A DNA stretch of 64,000 bases from Mytilus galloprovincialis (GCF_965363235.1 NC_134849.1:19742863-19806862); one strand, 5' to 3'. Positions 43,513 through 55,800 are shown, counted from the stretch's first letter. Made by a program: numbers and translations. The notes: generated by a model not told the origin, from the sequence alone.

Positions 43513-43890
43513 CAATAAAATTGAGAATGGAAATGGGGAATGTGCCAAAGAGACAACAACCCGACCATAGAAAAAACAACAGCAGAAGGTCACCAACAGG
43601 TCTTCAATGTAGCGAGAAATTCCCGCACCCGGAGGCGTCCTGCAGCTGGCCCCTAAACAAATATATACTAGTTCAGTGATAATGAACGCCATAATAATTT
43701 CCAAATTGTACACAAGAAACCAAAATTAAAATAATACAAGATTAACAAAGGCCAGAGGCTCCTGACTTGGGACAGGCGCAAAAATGCTGCGGGGTTAAAC
43801 ATGTTTGTGAGATCTCAACCCTCCCCCTATACCTCTAGCCAATGTAGAAAAGTAAACGCATAACAATACGCACATTAAAATTCAGTTCAA
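43513..43890 (+). mobile_element. Interspersed repeat inserted into minisatellite 2
   Basis: The first minisatellite unit (about 43,488-43,512) is cut by AAAATTGAGAATGGAAATGG, AATGTGCCAAAGAGACAACA, GGTCTTCAATGTAGCGAGAA, GGAGGCGTCCTGCAGCTGGC, AGAGGCTCCTGACTTGGGAC and TTTGTGAGATCTCAACCCTC. The array resumes at about 43,890. This is a familiar bivalve repeat; the 95-codon ORF over it is not a gene. An AATAAA at 43,514-43,519 could act as a poly(A) signal for gene 2. Confidence 0.7.
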
Positions 43891-44475
43891 TAATACCTAT
43901 ATTGTAAATTGTACCAGTACCTAAAGTGCATATTCTGTCATTGGCTATTGCGTATATTGAGTCAATACCTAGAGTGTATACTGTACCATTACCTATAGAG
44001 TATATTCTGTCAATGCCTATAGTGTATATTGTGTCATTACCTATAATGAATGTTACTCATTACCCTATAGTTTATATTGTGTCATTACCTAAGTGTATTG
44101 TCTTCATTTGCCTAAAGTGCATATTTGCCATTGCCTATAGAGTATATTGTACCATTACCTATAGAGTATATTCTGCCATTGCCTATTGTGTATATTCTGC
44201 CATTGCCTATTGTGTATATTGAGTCATTACCGTTAGTTAATATTACTAATTACAATATAGTTTATGTTGAACCTTTACCTAGAGTGTATATTGTACCTCT
44301 ACCTAGAGTGTATATTGTACCTTTACCTAGAGTGTATATTGTACCATTACCTAGAGAGTGTATTGTACCATTACCTATAGAGTATATTCTGTCATTGCCT
44401 ATAGTTTATATTGTTTCATTGCCTGAATCGTTTATTCATTGCCTATATATAGTTTATGTTATAGATGATGTATAG
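43890..44475 (+). repeat. 24-bp minisatellite array 2a, 3' of TRIM-like gene 2
   Basis: Units such as ACCTAGAGTGTATATTGTAC and CATTGCCTATAGAGTATATT share the consensus of array 1. Three adjacent near-identical ACCTAGAGTGTATATTGTAC units lie at 44,277-44,350. It ends at the same hairpin type as array 1. Confidence 0.88.
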
Positions 44476-44504
44476 TTTAAGATTGTTCATGTCGTTGAAC
44501 ACAC

Positions 44505-44585
44505 ATGGGGTGTCAGGATTGATAAAAACAAGACTGGCCGTTAAGAATTCCTATCTTTCTTCGGGCAATCCTGACAATCCGAGTT
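44505..44585. repeat. Inverted repeat closing minisatellite 2a
   Basis: GGGGTGTCAGGATTG pairs with GGGCAATCCTGACAATCC. It is the paralogue of 25,108-25,178. Confidence 0.6.
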
Positions 44586-44954
44586 GTTCTACGACAAGAA
44601 AAACCTTAAAATATGCATTATCTGATTGATATACCGTCAAATAAACATAATTTTCAACAAAGATTTGCAGAATTAGCATCCAATTTCACCGACCTACTTG
44701 TAATGACATTTTTATTACGGAAAATTGCGATTTTTTTGGTTAAACCTATCAATATGAACTTTAAAAAAAAATTCTCTAATTATCAAACGAATTAAATGAT
44801 GAGGTTAATAATACTTTTTATTTTTAACAATGAAAATTAGGATCTTATTTTATGCCTTGGAGCATATTTCATTGAAACATGGTATTGTCTTAGAGATTTT
44901 TCATAAGAATGACCTATCGTTCTGAAAGAAAATATCTCCATATAGGTATATAAA

Positions 44955-45225
44955 TTGTTGCATTGCCTTCCTTTTCTATTGTTCCATTGTCTACAGGTTA
45001 TCGTTCTATCGTTAACGTTGCCATATCTTATTTTATTTCATTGCCTATAGTTTTTATTGTTCCATTGCTTATGGTTTATATAATTTCGTTACCTATAGAT
45101 TATATTGTTCCATTACCTAAAGTGAATATTGTTCCATTACCAATAGCGAATATTGTGCCATAGCCTATGGTGTATAGTGTTCCATTGCCTATAGTTTATA
45201 TTTGACACAAAACCTTTAGATTATT
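44955..45225 (+). repeat. 24-bp minisatellite array 2b
   Basis: About ten degenerate units of the TTCCATTGCCTATAGTTTAT type lie beyond about 370 bp of unrelated spacer. Unit 1 has no counterpart here, so this is unit-2-specific expansion. Confidence 0.85.
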
Positions 45226-45399
45226 GTCTAATCATCTAAAGTATATCACTGATTATTTAACAAAAATGTGAGAGGGATTTTCATTGACTCATGATTACAT
45301 TAGTTTGGACAACACAGAGTTTAATTGTAGGAGAAAGAGTGACTTTGGCAACAACCATAGACACAGTGGGTTTCCTTTGTGAGGATATTGTAAAACATC

Positions 45400-46420
45400 A
45401 GTAGTTTATGTTGATCCAATGCGTAAACTTATATTGTTTCGTTCCCTATATTTTATATTATTCCATAGCGCATAGTTTTTGTTGTTCATTTGACAATAGT
45501 CTATGTTGAATCATTGCCTATAGTTTATTGTTATATTGACTATCGATTATAATATTCTATGGCGTATTGTTTCACTACCTTTATTTTATATTGTTCCATT
45601 GCGTATAGTTTATACTGTATCGTTGCCTATAATCTATATTGTTTCATTGCCTATAGCATATCTTGTTCCATAGCGTATAGTGTATTTTTTCCATTGCCTA
45701 TAGTTGATATTGTTCCATTGCCTATAGTTTATATTTTTCCATTACCAATAATGTAAATTGTTACATTGCCTATAGTTTATGCTGTTCCATTACATATAGT
45801 GTATATTGTCACATTGCCTAAAGTTTATATTGTTCCATTGTCTATATTTTATATTGTTCCATTACCTATAGTTTATATTGTTCCATTACCAATAGTGTAT
45901 AGTGTAACATTGCCTATAATCTATATTATTCCATTGCCTATAGTGTATATTGTTCCATTACCTATAGTTTATATTTTTCCATTACCAATAGTGTATATTG
46001 TTACATTGCCTATAGTTTATATTGTTCCATTGCTTATAGTGTATATTGTTACATTGCCTATAGTTTATGTTGTTCCATTGCCTATAGTGTATATTGTCAC
46101 ATTGCCTATAGTTTATATTGTTCCGTTGCCTATAGTTTATATTGTTCCATTACCTATAGTTTATATTGTTTCATTACCAATAGTGTATATTGTTACATTG
46201 CCTATATTTTATATTGTTCCATTACCTATAATTTATATTGTAACATTACCTATAGATTATATTGTTCAATTGCATATTGTTTCGTTGTATATATTTCATA
46301 TTATAGTTTATGTTGACTCATTGGCTATATAATGCATATAATGTATATTGTTCATTGTCTATTTTTCATATTGTTCCATTGCCTAAGTGTATGTTGTTTC
46401 ATTACCTATTTATATTTGAT
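45400..46420 (+). repeat. 24-bp minisatellite array 2c, most homogeneous block
   Basis: Around forty units of ATTGTTCCATTGCCTATAGT plus TTAT run for 1 kb. From about 45,766 to 46,332 they keep perfect phase, giving a 188-codon ORF of PLPIVYIV-like octads that is an artefact of the period (24 = 8 codons). Alternation of TTCCATTGCC and TTACATTGCC units suggests a higher-order 48-bp repeat in part of it. Confidence 0.9.
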
Positions 46421-48750
46421 TAATTTTTCAACTTTGCCATATAAGGGGAGATAACTCAGATATAAGGGGAAGATTACTCAGATAAAAAGACTTTCATAAT
46501 AAAGTTTTATAAATTTTCCTATTCTACTATGTAGTTAATTTATGATATTTAGTTAGCATACAAATATAACCGTTTACATTTTTACACGTGCAATACCATA
46601 AACAAGTAACAGATTTTACATGAAACACATTCCATACAATGTACAGGCAATGTATTTTTTTTTCAATTTCATAAAGAATCTGTTATTATTTTACTGTTGT
46701 TATTATCATTGGTTTTTTTATTATAAGGCTTTTCCATTTTTCTGTGGGAAAACCTATTGATTTTGTTCTGATAATTTGTTTTTTCTTCTTCCGCAATATT
46801 TTTGTCTTGCGGTGTATATTGATGACGTAAGATGTCATTTAGATTTTGCATATGAATTCGAACAGTTATTGCGCTTTTGAAACTGACCCTGTTAAATCGA
46901 ACAATTTTTATTGTAAATGTTATCTCCCAAAACACTGTATTTTCTTGTGTGAGCATCTCCTTCGCAACTGAAAAGGATTATAACAAAAATATTTACGCAA
47001 TTTGATCGTTATATCCTCAGGATCTTAAGGATAGTTTTTATCAAAGCAGTCCGGAGACTACACATGAGATTTTTTCTCAATTGTAACTGGTAACCCATAA
47101 GGGATAGATATTTTAAAGTGAGGTCCTTGCTCCACCAAAAAGTAAGTGGGGACATATCAAACAATATATGTTTAATTCTAGATGCTTAAAATGGAATCTC
47201 TAATAGCATGCAAGTAAAAATATTTTTGAAATTAGAGAATATGATACTGTAGCTGTAAAGAAATAAATAAAAATAATTGAATTTTACAAGGTATGAACAT
47301 TTTGTAGAACTCTGTAATTTAGATGCATGCTTATGACCATTTTGTTATTTTTATTCTGAGTATTTACCAATGATTTATTTCAGAAAATATATATTAAACA
47401 TATTTATTTATAGTGTCTTTGGAAAACTAGTTTTAAAAACTAAGATTAATCCATTTCCACTTTGCTGGTGCGATTGCTGAATTTAGGCGGCATTTGCCCG
47501 CTTTTTTAAGAAATCTACAATGGTGTCTTATGTACAGACAAGAGATATTGATCCCTTTAAACACGAGTCCCTTTCAGATGGATTATCATCCTTTCTCTAG
47601 ACCATACTCGCAAATGGTGTCAAGGGAGAGCCGGAAATTCAGTTACTCGCATTCTCAAATTAATACAATGCATTTCTAGGGTAAAGGGAAACTTGAATGT
47701 ACAATCAGTAAGGTGATTAATGTTCAAACATCAGATTCTACACAAAGATTAATATCACATGTAACTATTCTAAAAGACCTAAATTGTGCCATCATGTTTA
47801 TGAAGCTATAGGAATCATACTGCTTTTTTTCAACAAACAATATTGCTCTTTCATCCTATAACTGTCTAAAAGTTCTAAATCTACCAAGTACTTTAAGATA
47901 CATTTTTTTTAGTTGGTCCAAGGGTAAGACTATGTATTGTGCTATAAATATGTTCAAATATACTGCAGCTATACATGTACTGTATAGACAGTCTTCCAGA
48001 CTGTTTTAGGACAGTAAATATTTCTTCCATGCAAAAACGTTTTTGAGTCATTGATTGATACGAGATCTTGCTATTCCATCTGCAAATGGAGATCTGAATT
48101 ACAAATGTCTGCTTCTTAAACAAATTCTATTTAATTTGTTTGTTATTATACTATTTTTTTTTTAAATATTCATCACCTCAAAGTTTTAGATTTTGAATAT
48201 GAAAAAAAGGGAAAGAAAAAAATTACTGAACTCCGAGTAATTGCTTTGATATCTAGCAACTACTTACAAGTTTTAAATTGTTGCCATGCTACCAATGATG
48301 GCATTTGTCACAACAGTTTCTGATTTTTACTGTCCAACAACACTGTTTAACTTTTTTAAACATTTTTTGTTATTAAAACTTGCTAGATATATCTTTTAAT
48401 TTTGTTTTTTCCATGTCTTTTTTCAGTTTCATGTTTTATATGTGACTGGTGTATTTTTTAATTATTTATTTACTTGCTCTTATGTGTTTTATACTATGCA
48501 TATTATTAAGATAAACTTTTTTTTATTAATACTTGATGTTGAAACTTCAAGATATCCAGATGAAAAAATGAGTAATTGAGTATTAAGTTGAATATAAGTA
48601 TATTCCCTTCTCAGGTTTAAAAAGGTTTAAATATTTTGTGAGCCAGAATTTTTCTAACTATTATATTTCGTTTCCAAAAAGATTTGAGAGTCTGTCTTTT
48701 TCTTAATGTTTTGTGAATCTGGATTTTAATAACCATTTCACGACCCTTAC
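46421..48750. other. Segmental spacer, unit 2 (homologous to 25.2-27.4 kb)
   Basis: No gene was recognised. The 95-codon minus ORF at 46,669-46,956 has low-complexity Asn/Lys composition and sits beside GGGAGATAACTCAGATATAA repeats. Unit 1 lacks family-D-tail-free spacing; unit 2 shows the empty site near 47,765. Confidence 0.55.
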
Positions 48751-48754
48751 TATT

Positions 48755-50380
48755 TTTTTCTTAATTACACCTTATATAAAAATGCCAGATTTTGATTGGT
48801 TGGTAGCCTGTGTATTTTTCGCATATTCTAACATTTTCATCATTTCAAACGAATTTGCCTTTTTTAACCACTATCGGTGAATATGCCTCAAGTACCATGG
48901 TATTTTTCATTTTGGATATACTTTTTTTTATCTAGCGAGCATCTTCCCGCCGCATTTTTCGGAGATGACGTTACACAAAGAAAGCGAACTGACGCGTATC
49001 AGTACATTTATAATTCCCGCGGTTCTATGATAACATCCACCTATCCTCAACATTATTCATAAACATAATTACAGCTTACAAGTAAAAAAAAAAAGATTTA
49101 TCTGCACCTTTACCATGTTTACAGAGAGTAAGATACAAATCTTTCGGTGTAATTAAACAGATATATAATGTTTAGGAGGGGTTGCTTGCAAAAAAAAACG
49201 AGTCTTGGGACAGGGAAATTTCACAGTCCCTTTCAAGTTGGATGTAGAAAATGCATAACCTCCGATTTTTAAAACTTTTTTTACCACGGACGTAAAACAT
49301 ATCAATATATAAGTTCATTAATTTTCGTGTCTGCCCTTCCATTATAGGACTCAAGAAAAAAATCCAAAAATGGGTAACAATGTTATCGACAAGAGAAAAT
49401 CGAGTGCACCTTTTTATGTAAGGGCGTGTTTGAGTTGAATATTTTGTCTTGATATCGTGCAAAGCAAGAATATTTCATACATTGTCTCGCTTCAGATTCT
49501 ATCATTTTTATGTATCAAAGCTACAGGTTGACTTTATAACATAAAAAAATCACAGTACTAAAAGATGAAATATATGGGTCAAGTGAAATACCTATCTAAT
49601 GATTCACAAAAACAGAGTAGGTGTGTTCGAATAGCTATTTTTTTACTGAAAGTATTGGACGACAGTCTTTTAAGTTGGATGATGAAAATGCATATCTTCG
49701 AAAAATTACATTTTTTGTGTGTGTGATAACTAGGGTTTATAGTCTTCAACCACTCAAAAAATCGCGTCATCCCTACAATGGCTTCCATTTCTACGATTGT
49801 GAAAATGAACTGGCGTAATTGGGAGATAATTTTGACGAAGTAGAATTCTGTCTGTCATATGACATGTCCTGAAATAAAAAAAAAAATAAAATACATTCTA
49901 TGTTTTTACTGCTGTTGTCTTAATAACAGGTACTATATTTAAAATGTTGTATGAGTGCCAATGAGACAACTCTGCATCCAACTCACAATTTGTAAAAGTA
50001 AACCATTTTTTATCGCTATAAATTTCATACTAGTCATGTATTTCTACTATTAAAAAAAGAGATGAACAATTGTGTAGACGTTGATTTTTTTGTCACAATG
50101 ACAACACCCTCAAACGTTTGCACAGTTTATAACATGAACAACACATGTGAAGCAGGGTCTGCTTACACTTCCGGAGCACCTGAGATCACCCAAACTTTTT
50201 GGTGGGGTTCGTGTTGCTAAGTCTTCAGTTTTCTATGTAGTGTCTTGTGTACTATTATTTGTCTGTTTGTATTTTTTTTTAGCCAGGGCGTTGTCAGTTT
50301 ATTTTCAATATACGTCTCTCTTTCGTTGTCTCTGTTTCACTGAGGAAAGTTACATTTGTCTAAATGTCTAGTCCTTGTAC
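48755..50380. other. Composite insertion in the unit 2 spacer
   Basis: Homology to unit 1 breaks near 48,755 and resumes near 50,395. Inside are a decayed relative of the 30,825-31,172 ORF (about 48,770-48,880), two related minus-strand ORF pieces (49,172-49,462 and 49,579-49,788) sharing a (R/K)xCIFxIQLxR core, a family C fragment at 49,945-50,000 (GAGTGCCAATGAGACAACTC) and a family D tail at 50,135-50,315. No intact gene. Confidence 0.5.
50135..50315 (+). mobile_element. Family D 3' tail fragment
   Basis: GGGTCTGCTTACACTTCCGG, AGCACCTGAGATCACCC, TTGGTGGGGTTCGTGTTG and CCAGGGCGTTGTCAGTTTAT are colinear with 40,640-40,800. Confidence 0.7.
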
Positions 50381-50699
50381 TGAAGGTGAATTATCTCATT
50401 GTTCCTTAAAAAAACGAATTATCCTTTTGCCTGATCATAAAATTTGGCTGCTTATTTTTTCTTCTTATTTAATATGAACTGTTGTACAGTATTATTCAGT
50501 TTCCATACACATTTCTCTTATATTTTACATTATTTTGTAGGTGATTAAGATTTATACACAAATACAAATACATATAATATAATTATAAAACTTCAGTCTC
50601 AAAACTTAATTTTGTTTCAATTATTTAAATCACATAAATAGATCAGGAATGAGATGTCAAATTGACATCAAACTGGGTTTTGGTATTTTAAACGGCCAG

Positions 50700-51050
50700 T
50701 TCGTGCTTTTTTTTAAATCTGTCATATTCTACCAATGTCCACATACGGTAATACCTGTACTAAGTCACGAATATGACAAATGATTTCCATAGTTTGATAT
50801 ATAGGTATCAGAGATACCAGGATTATAATTTAGTACGCCAGACTCGCGTTTCGTCTACATAAGGCTTATCAGTGACACTCATATCAAAATATTTATAAAG
50901 CCAAACAAGTACAAAGTTGAAGCGCGTTGAGGATTCAAAAGATATGCTTGAGCTTTTAATTTTGCCATTTGATAAAGGACTACCTGATTTGCATTTTTCT
51001 TGGAGTTCGGTACATTTGTTGTTTTACTTTTAATTCCATGCACATTTACC
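50700..51050 (+). repeat. Family B copy interrupted by family A
   Basis: ATACCTGTACTAAGTCACGA and ATTTCCATAGTTTGATAT, then the insertion, then GATATGCTTGAGCTTTTAAT, GGAGTTCGGTACATTTGTTG. The unit 1 counterpart at 27,690-27,830 is uninterrupted. Confidence 0.7.
50801..50940 (+). mobile_element. Family A insertion, 140 bp, with GATAT target duplication
   Basis: GATAT at 50,796-50,800 and 50,941-50,945 flanks a short family A member: AGAGATACCAGGATTATAAT, CGCGTTTCGTCTACATAAGG, AAGTTGAAGCGCGTTGAGGA, ATTCAAAA. Unit 1 has the empty site (CGTTTGATATGTTTGA at about 27,731). Confidence 0.75.
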
Positions 51051-51589
51051 TATTTATCATAGACCATAACTCTCGAACAAAACAAACACAAATCATTATG
51101 ACCATCATTTTGTCAACAGTAACATCTTATCAATTTTTTAAAAATATTGGTTGAACGTTAAATATTTGTTATTGCTTCTTTGGAATTTTTTTTTACAGAA
51201 TTCTATGTATAGCTCAGAGAATATAAAACCCAACAAATGTACTATTATGATGTAAGTCTACTATTCAGACCTGTAAAGTTTTTCAATAAATCATCACTAT
51301 GTAATATTAACTTCGGACACTACTGTAATGGTGTATTTATTAAAAGCCCTATAGGCTATATGTCGTCATTTGACACTGAACGTAGATCTAACCATACTTT
51401 TCTGCATATTTCACCTTTCATTTAAACGAGGTCAATGTACTTCATTGATATTTCAACTTTCATTTTAAAATTTTCGTGTATCCCTTTGCATCATTACTTT
51501 CTTGTGCATCTACTATATCTACATGCAATATGCCACTGGACGTTAAGCAACCAACAATCAATACTTCTACATGAAATAATTTCCAACTT

Positions 51590-51990
51590 TTTAGCTCGAC
51601 TGGCCAAAAGGGCCAAGTGAACTTTTCTCATCAATTGGCGTCTGTCGTCTGGCGTCCGTCATCCGTCGTCGTCCATCGTCGTTAACTTTACAAAAATCTT
51701 CTCCTCTGAAACTTCTGGCCCAAATTTAACCAAACTTGGCCACAATCACCATTGGGGTTAACTAGTTCAAAAATATGTCCGGTGACCCGGCCAACCAACC
51801 AAGAAGGCCGCCGTGGCTAAAAGTAGAACATAGGGGGAAATGCAGTTTTTGGCTTATAACTGAAAAACCAAAGCATTTAGAGCAAATATGAGATAAAATT
51901 GTTTATGAGGTCAAGATCTATCTGCCCTGAAATTTTCAGATGAATCGAACAACCCGTTGTTAGGTTTCTGTTGTTAGGTTGCTCTTTAAA
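51590..51990 (+). mobile_element. ~400-bp interspersed repeat (AGCTCGACTGGCCAAAAGGG type)
   Basis: It starts with a GGCCAAAAGGGCC hairpin, then GTCTGTCGTCTGGCGTCCGT, AAAATCTTCTCCTCTGAAAC, CAAACTTGGCCACAATCACC, AGAAGGCCGCCGTGGCTAAA and GGAAATGCAGTTTTTGGCTT, ending near TTGCTCTTTAAAGCCTC. Unit 1 (about 28,310) lacks it. Familiar bivalve repeat. Confidence 0.7.
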
Positions 51991-53080
51991 GCCTCTAATT
52001 TTATGTCCTAGACACAGTTACACATGCCATGTTCATTAGTACTTGTATTTGGTCTACATTTTTCTGCAAAAAGAATTTCTGTGGACACCTTTCGTGAATG
52101 AAAATGCAAATTTGGTTTCAATATGTGTATAAACGGAGTTTTAGATGCTAGCTATAGCTAAAGGGGGTTCAGAATTATAGAGTGTTTTTGTCAGGAATTC
52201 TAAAAGTTGTTTTGAACACTATGTCGAAATTAATATATGTCTATATGTCTAGATTAAATCTGAACTCTATTGAGACTATTCTATGTCGGGATTTACATAA
52301 ATTAGTTTTGTCAAAAAACATCCTTAAACAAGTACTCGTAACACAACATGTGTAACAAATATCAGTGATCATTTAAAATAATGGAGGGAGATGATGGCAA
52401 GGGGAAATTATCTGATTCACGTGTACTTTGAAAATCGAACAAATAACAGCCATGCCTGTCGTATTGTGTGTCTACAATCTATATTATTTTTACAACAAAG
52501 GTTAAAAGAGTAAAACGGAAAAAGGAATTTGGTCAAATATTGTTAACTTTCAGCATAATGTAAAACTCAAAGTTCTATCATCAATGGTATTTATAAGATT
52601 TAGTAAATCTACGTACACACAAGAACCATCAGTGAAATATCGCTCAAGATGATGTAGAGTAGTTCTGTGATTCGGGATGTTTTAGTAAAAATGACACCCT
52701 TCAAAATGTTTGTTATCGTATAAATAGAGAGTAAAATGTACTGTTAAATCACGAATAATCATCAGTCTTTATATTAGAAAATATGTTTCTGATCCAGTCA
52801 TAAAAAAGAAACAGCTTTTCATAAACACTTCCGAAGTATAAAATAAAAGAGTGTCGTTACAGGCTTGAAATGCTTTGTAATGTTAAACATCATAACTTTC
52901 ATATATACCAAGTGATCAATGAGAAATCATGTAATTATTTTACCAGGATCAACTTCATTAAAAATATTTTTGTACATCAAAAAATATATCCGTAATTATT
53001 TGCTTTAATAACATATTATTGAAACTAAAATTTCTTTATTCATGTTATTATAACATCCTCGAATTCTGAGTTTTCTAGTC
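51991..53080. other. Segmental spacer, unit 2 (homologous to 28.3-29.7 kb)
   Basis: CACAGTTACACATGCCATGT, TAATGGAGGGAGATGATGGC and GTGATTCGGGATGTTTTAGT have unit 1 counterparts at 28,315, 28,668 and 28,966. No gene. Confidence 0.6.
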
Positions 53081-53267
53081 TCTTTGGTTTCGATCGCTAT
53101 TTTTCAAACATTATGTATATGTTTGCAATAAATAATTGTTTATTGGTACAATTCAATGCACTTAAAACGAAATCAGTGTGGGGTTCATAAAATTTTATTG
53201 AAGTTAAAAGGCAGCCGCTGTTATCATTTAAATTAAAGATGTTATTTATAGTAAGGCAAATGACACA

Positions 53268-53328
53268 GATATGGGACATTTCACTTCCCTTTACGCAGTT
53301 TGTTATGACTACGAGCTGAGTTATTAGG
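53268..53328 (+). promoter_or_regulatory. P1c: first-exon/promoter block of TRIM-like gene 3
   Basis: GACACAGATATGGGACATTT, CACTTCCCTTTACGC and donor TTAGG|GTAAG (GT at 53,329). GTTATTTATAGTA lies about 30 bp upstream. It is the only first-exon block seen before gene 3; no P2 copy was found between 53.5 and 55.9 kb. Confidence 0.62.
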
Positions 53329-53558
53329 GTAAGCATTACTTCCGACATTATAACATTTTAACCAATTACCCTGTCATTGTGAATTATTTGTTTAATTACT
53401 TTTTATTTGTTTTTTATTAGGACATATGTCACATTACTTAGTCAATGTCAAAATGACTCTTGAACAATAATGCTAATGCATTTATAATTTAAACATGAAC
53501 TACATTTGTAGATTTTTTTTCACCAAAGAATATCAATATTTTACCCCCCAAAAATAAG

Positions 53559-53846
53559 TTAACGATATTTTGGCCTATCGACTGCTTTCGGGTTGAATGG
53601 GCATATATTCCTCAGATATTGGTTAGATCCACAACCATAGTTAGTTCCTTGGTGAAACTTAGACTGACTTCCGCTCGTGCTGGGCATACTAGAATATAAC
53701 TTGAAACCGGCATACCAACCGGGATGAGGTTCGCGAAAGGGCTGCTGTTGGAATTTTAATTGTTGTTTAACAGCTCTGAATATGTCCTGTTGTGAAACAT
53801 CAGGAGAATCCTCTAGTAATGTTGGAGAAACTGGGTCCATTGTCAA
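53559..53846 (-). CDS. Unrecognised 95-codon ORF, minus strand
   Basis: MTMDPVSPTLLEDSPDVSQQ, then a Gln-rich DIFRAVKQQLKFQQQPFRE and HPGWYAGFKLYSSMPSTSGS. It looks coding-like (low Leu/Ile/Asn simple sequence, less AT-rich than the flanks) and ends PKYR. It starts exactly where homology to the other P1 introns stops (about 53,555), so it arrived as an insertion or replacement. It could be an exon or the start of a mobile-element protein; no family was recognised. Confidence 0.35.
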   Translation of the reverse strand: MTMDPVSPTLLEDSPDVSQQDIFRAVKQQLKFQQQPFREPHPGWYAGFKLYSSMPSTSGSQSKFHQGTNYGCGSNQYLRNICPFNPKAVDRPKYR

Positions 53847-54299
53847 ATTAAAGAAAGGTAGCGTACCTAGAAAATTTGACTGCTCAGATTGACGATGTCA
53901 TGCTGAATGATTACATAGGCAATAAAATACCGCTAAAATAATTTTGAAGCGGGAAAACCTAACGCCCTCTATGCTACATATGATGAAAATATCCAGGAGA
54001 AATTAAATTCATTCTAATGCACTGCCCGTTTAAACGAATGAAATAAAAATACTTTTTGTTGGACAATTAAAAAACAAATGGTTTCAAATATCTAAGACAT
54101 TTCGTATTCTGTTCTAGAAAACTATGAAAGTAAGAAGGAATCTGTAATTAGCTAAATTTATCATCAAGAGACGATAAAAAAAGGATTAACACTGCCGAAA
54201 TTGGCTGCCAACTCCTACTATGAGTGCCTGATGTTATTCTTGTTAATGTATAGATAATTGATTTTGTAATGAATAATATTATTTGATTAAGGGTGACCA

Positions 54300-54580
54300 T
54301 ATTGGTGAACATAAACTCATCATAAATACCAGGATCAAAATTATCTATTTGCGCTAGACGCGCGTTTCATCTGCAAAAGATTATCAGTGACACTCGAATA
54401 AAAAAGTTAAAAAGTTCAAAGAAAGTTCAAAGTTGAAGAGCATTAAGGACTACAAAACCCTTAACGTTTTGCCAAACACAGCTAAGTTAATTTATTTTTA
54501 GGGTAGAAAAACCTTAGTATTTCAAAACTTTAAAGTTTTGTGAACAGTTAATTTATAATTCTGACGATATCAAGAGCACA
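54300..54580 (+). repeat. Family A interspersed repeat
   Basis: AACTCATCATAAATACCAGG, CTAGACGCGCGTTTCATCTG, GTGACACTCGAATAAAAAAG, AAGTTGAAGAGCATTAAGGA, AACAGTTAATTTATAATTCT. A 5' portion of the family. Confidence 0.7.
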
Positions 54581-54989
54581 ATCCTGGTACTTATGATATG
54601 AAGATACACATTGATCCAGGTTAGCGCAACGGGCTCTTTTAGAAAATTATATCATATTTGATAGATAGGAATGAACTATAACCAAACAAATTGATAACCC
54701 TTACAAAATCTACAAAAATGTTGAGTGATCAAAACAGTTGGATGACCTATTTTGGAGTTAGCGGCCTGAAATGACGAGAGTTTTGCCAATTATCTTGAAA
54801 AAAGTATTATTGATATTTTTTGAAAATGTAACCAGCAAAGACGATCACTTATAAAATATCTACCAAAATGTTAAACTACTGAATCTATTGGAGACTCTTA
54901 GAAATAAACTGTTATCAAAGAGATATGTCTCGCTTTTTTGTAATTTTGATTATGCAAATGTTGATTAACAATAACTAACGTGTTAAATA

Positions 54990-55800
54990 AGTTAGACAAA
55001 TATTCAAAGTCAATGAATCATGACTGAGGTACATGGCTGAACAATTTCCATGTAAATGAGATGCTCCAATGCTAATACAACTGTAAACCAAATATCATTA
55101 ACTTATTATAAGTCTATGAACCATGAAGAGAGGATTGAGCTATATAATCTTCACTGAAACAATGCTTACAAATGCCATTTCTCTTGCATACCAAATATCA
55201 TTAACATAATACTAGTAGTAATTCTTAAACTGATCTAATTGAAAACTTATACATGCAAACTAAGCAAAAGTTTTAAAGTCATAAGACCATGGCTGAGGGG
55301 ACTGGGCTAAGTATTCTTAATGAAAACTAGATGTGCAAATGCTTATACAACTGAATACTAATTAACATTGGCCTACCACTAATGGTTCTCCTAGAACTGA
55401 TCTAATCACAAACTTATACATGTCAACTAAGCAAAATTTTCAAAGTCAATAGACCATGACTAAGAGGGAGTCTCCATTGAAATGAAATATGCAAATGCTT
55501 ATTCAACCTACCACTACTAGTGGTTCCCAATAAACTAGATCGACCTTAATCACGAACTAATACATGTAAAATAAGCAAAAGTTTCAAATTCAATACACCA
55601 TGACTGAGGAGGGGGAAACGCCAAATACTATCCTTGGAAATTAGACATACCAATACTAATACAACTGCATACCAAATATGATTGACCTACAACTTGTGAT
55701 TAACCACAAACTAGACCTAATCACAAACTAATACATTGTTGACGCCGTAAACAACATACCTTTGTCCCGCTTTTTGACTCTGTCAAGCGAGACAAAAACT
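54990..55800 (+). repeat. Tandem repeat, ~145-170-bp unit, in TRIM-like gene 3 intron
   Basis: AAAGTCAATGAATCATGACT-type landmarks recur at about 55,007, 55,276, 55,442 and 55,586, with shared AATGCTAATACAACTG and CACAAACTAATACAT strings. The block closes with GACGCCGTAAACAACATACC and CAAGCGAGACAAAAACTACT. Non-coding. It occupies the place where a P2 block would be expected. Confidence 0.7.

Noticed and set aside
45766..46332. 188-codon ORF of PLPIVYIV-like octads (and shorter ones in the other arrays)
   Set aside because: The 24-bp minisatellite period is divisible by three, so frames stay open by arithmetic; there is no start context, domain or splice support.
46669..46956. 95-codon minus ORF rich in Asn and Lys
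   Set aside because: Low-complexity composition at an AT-rich edge, no motif, and not conserved at the homologous place in unit 1.
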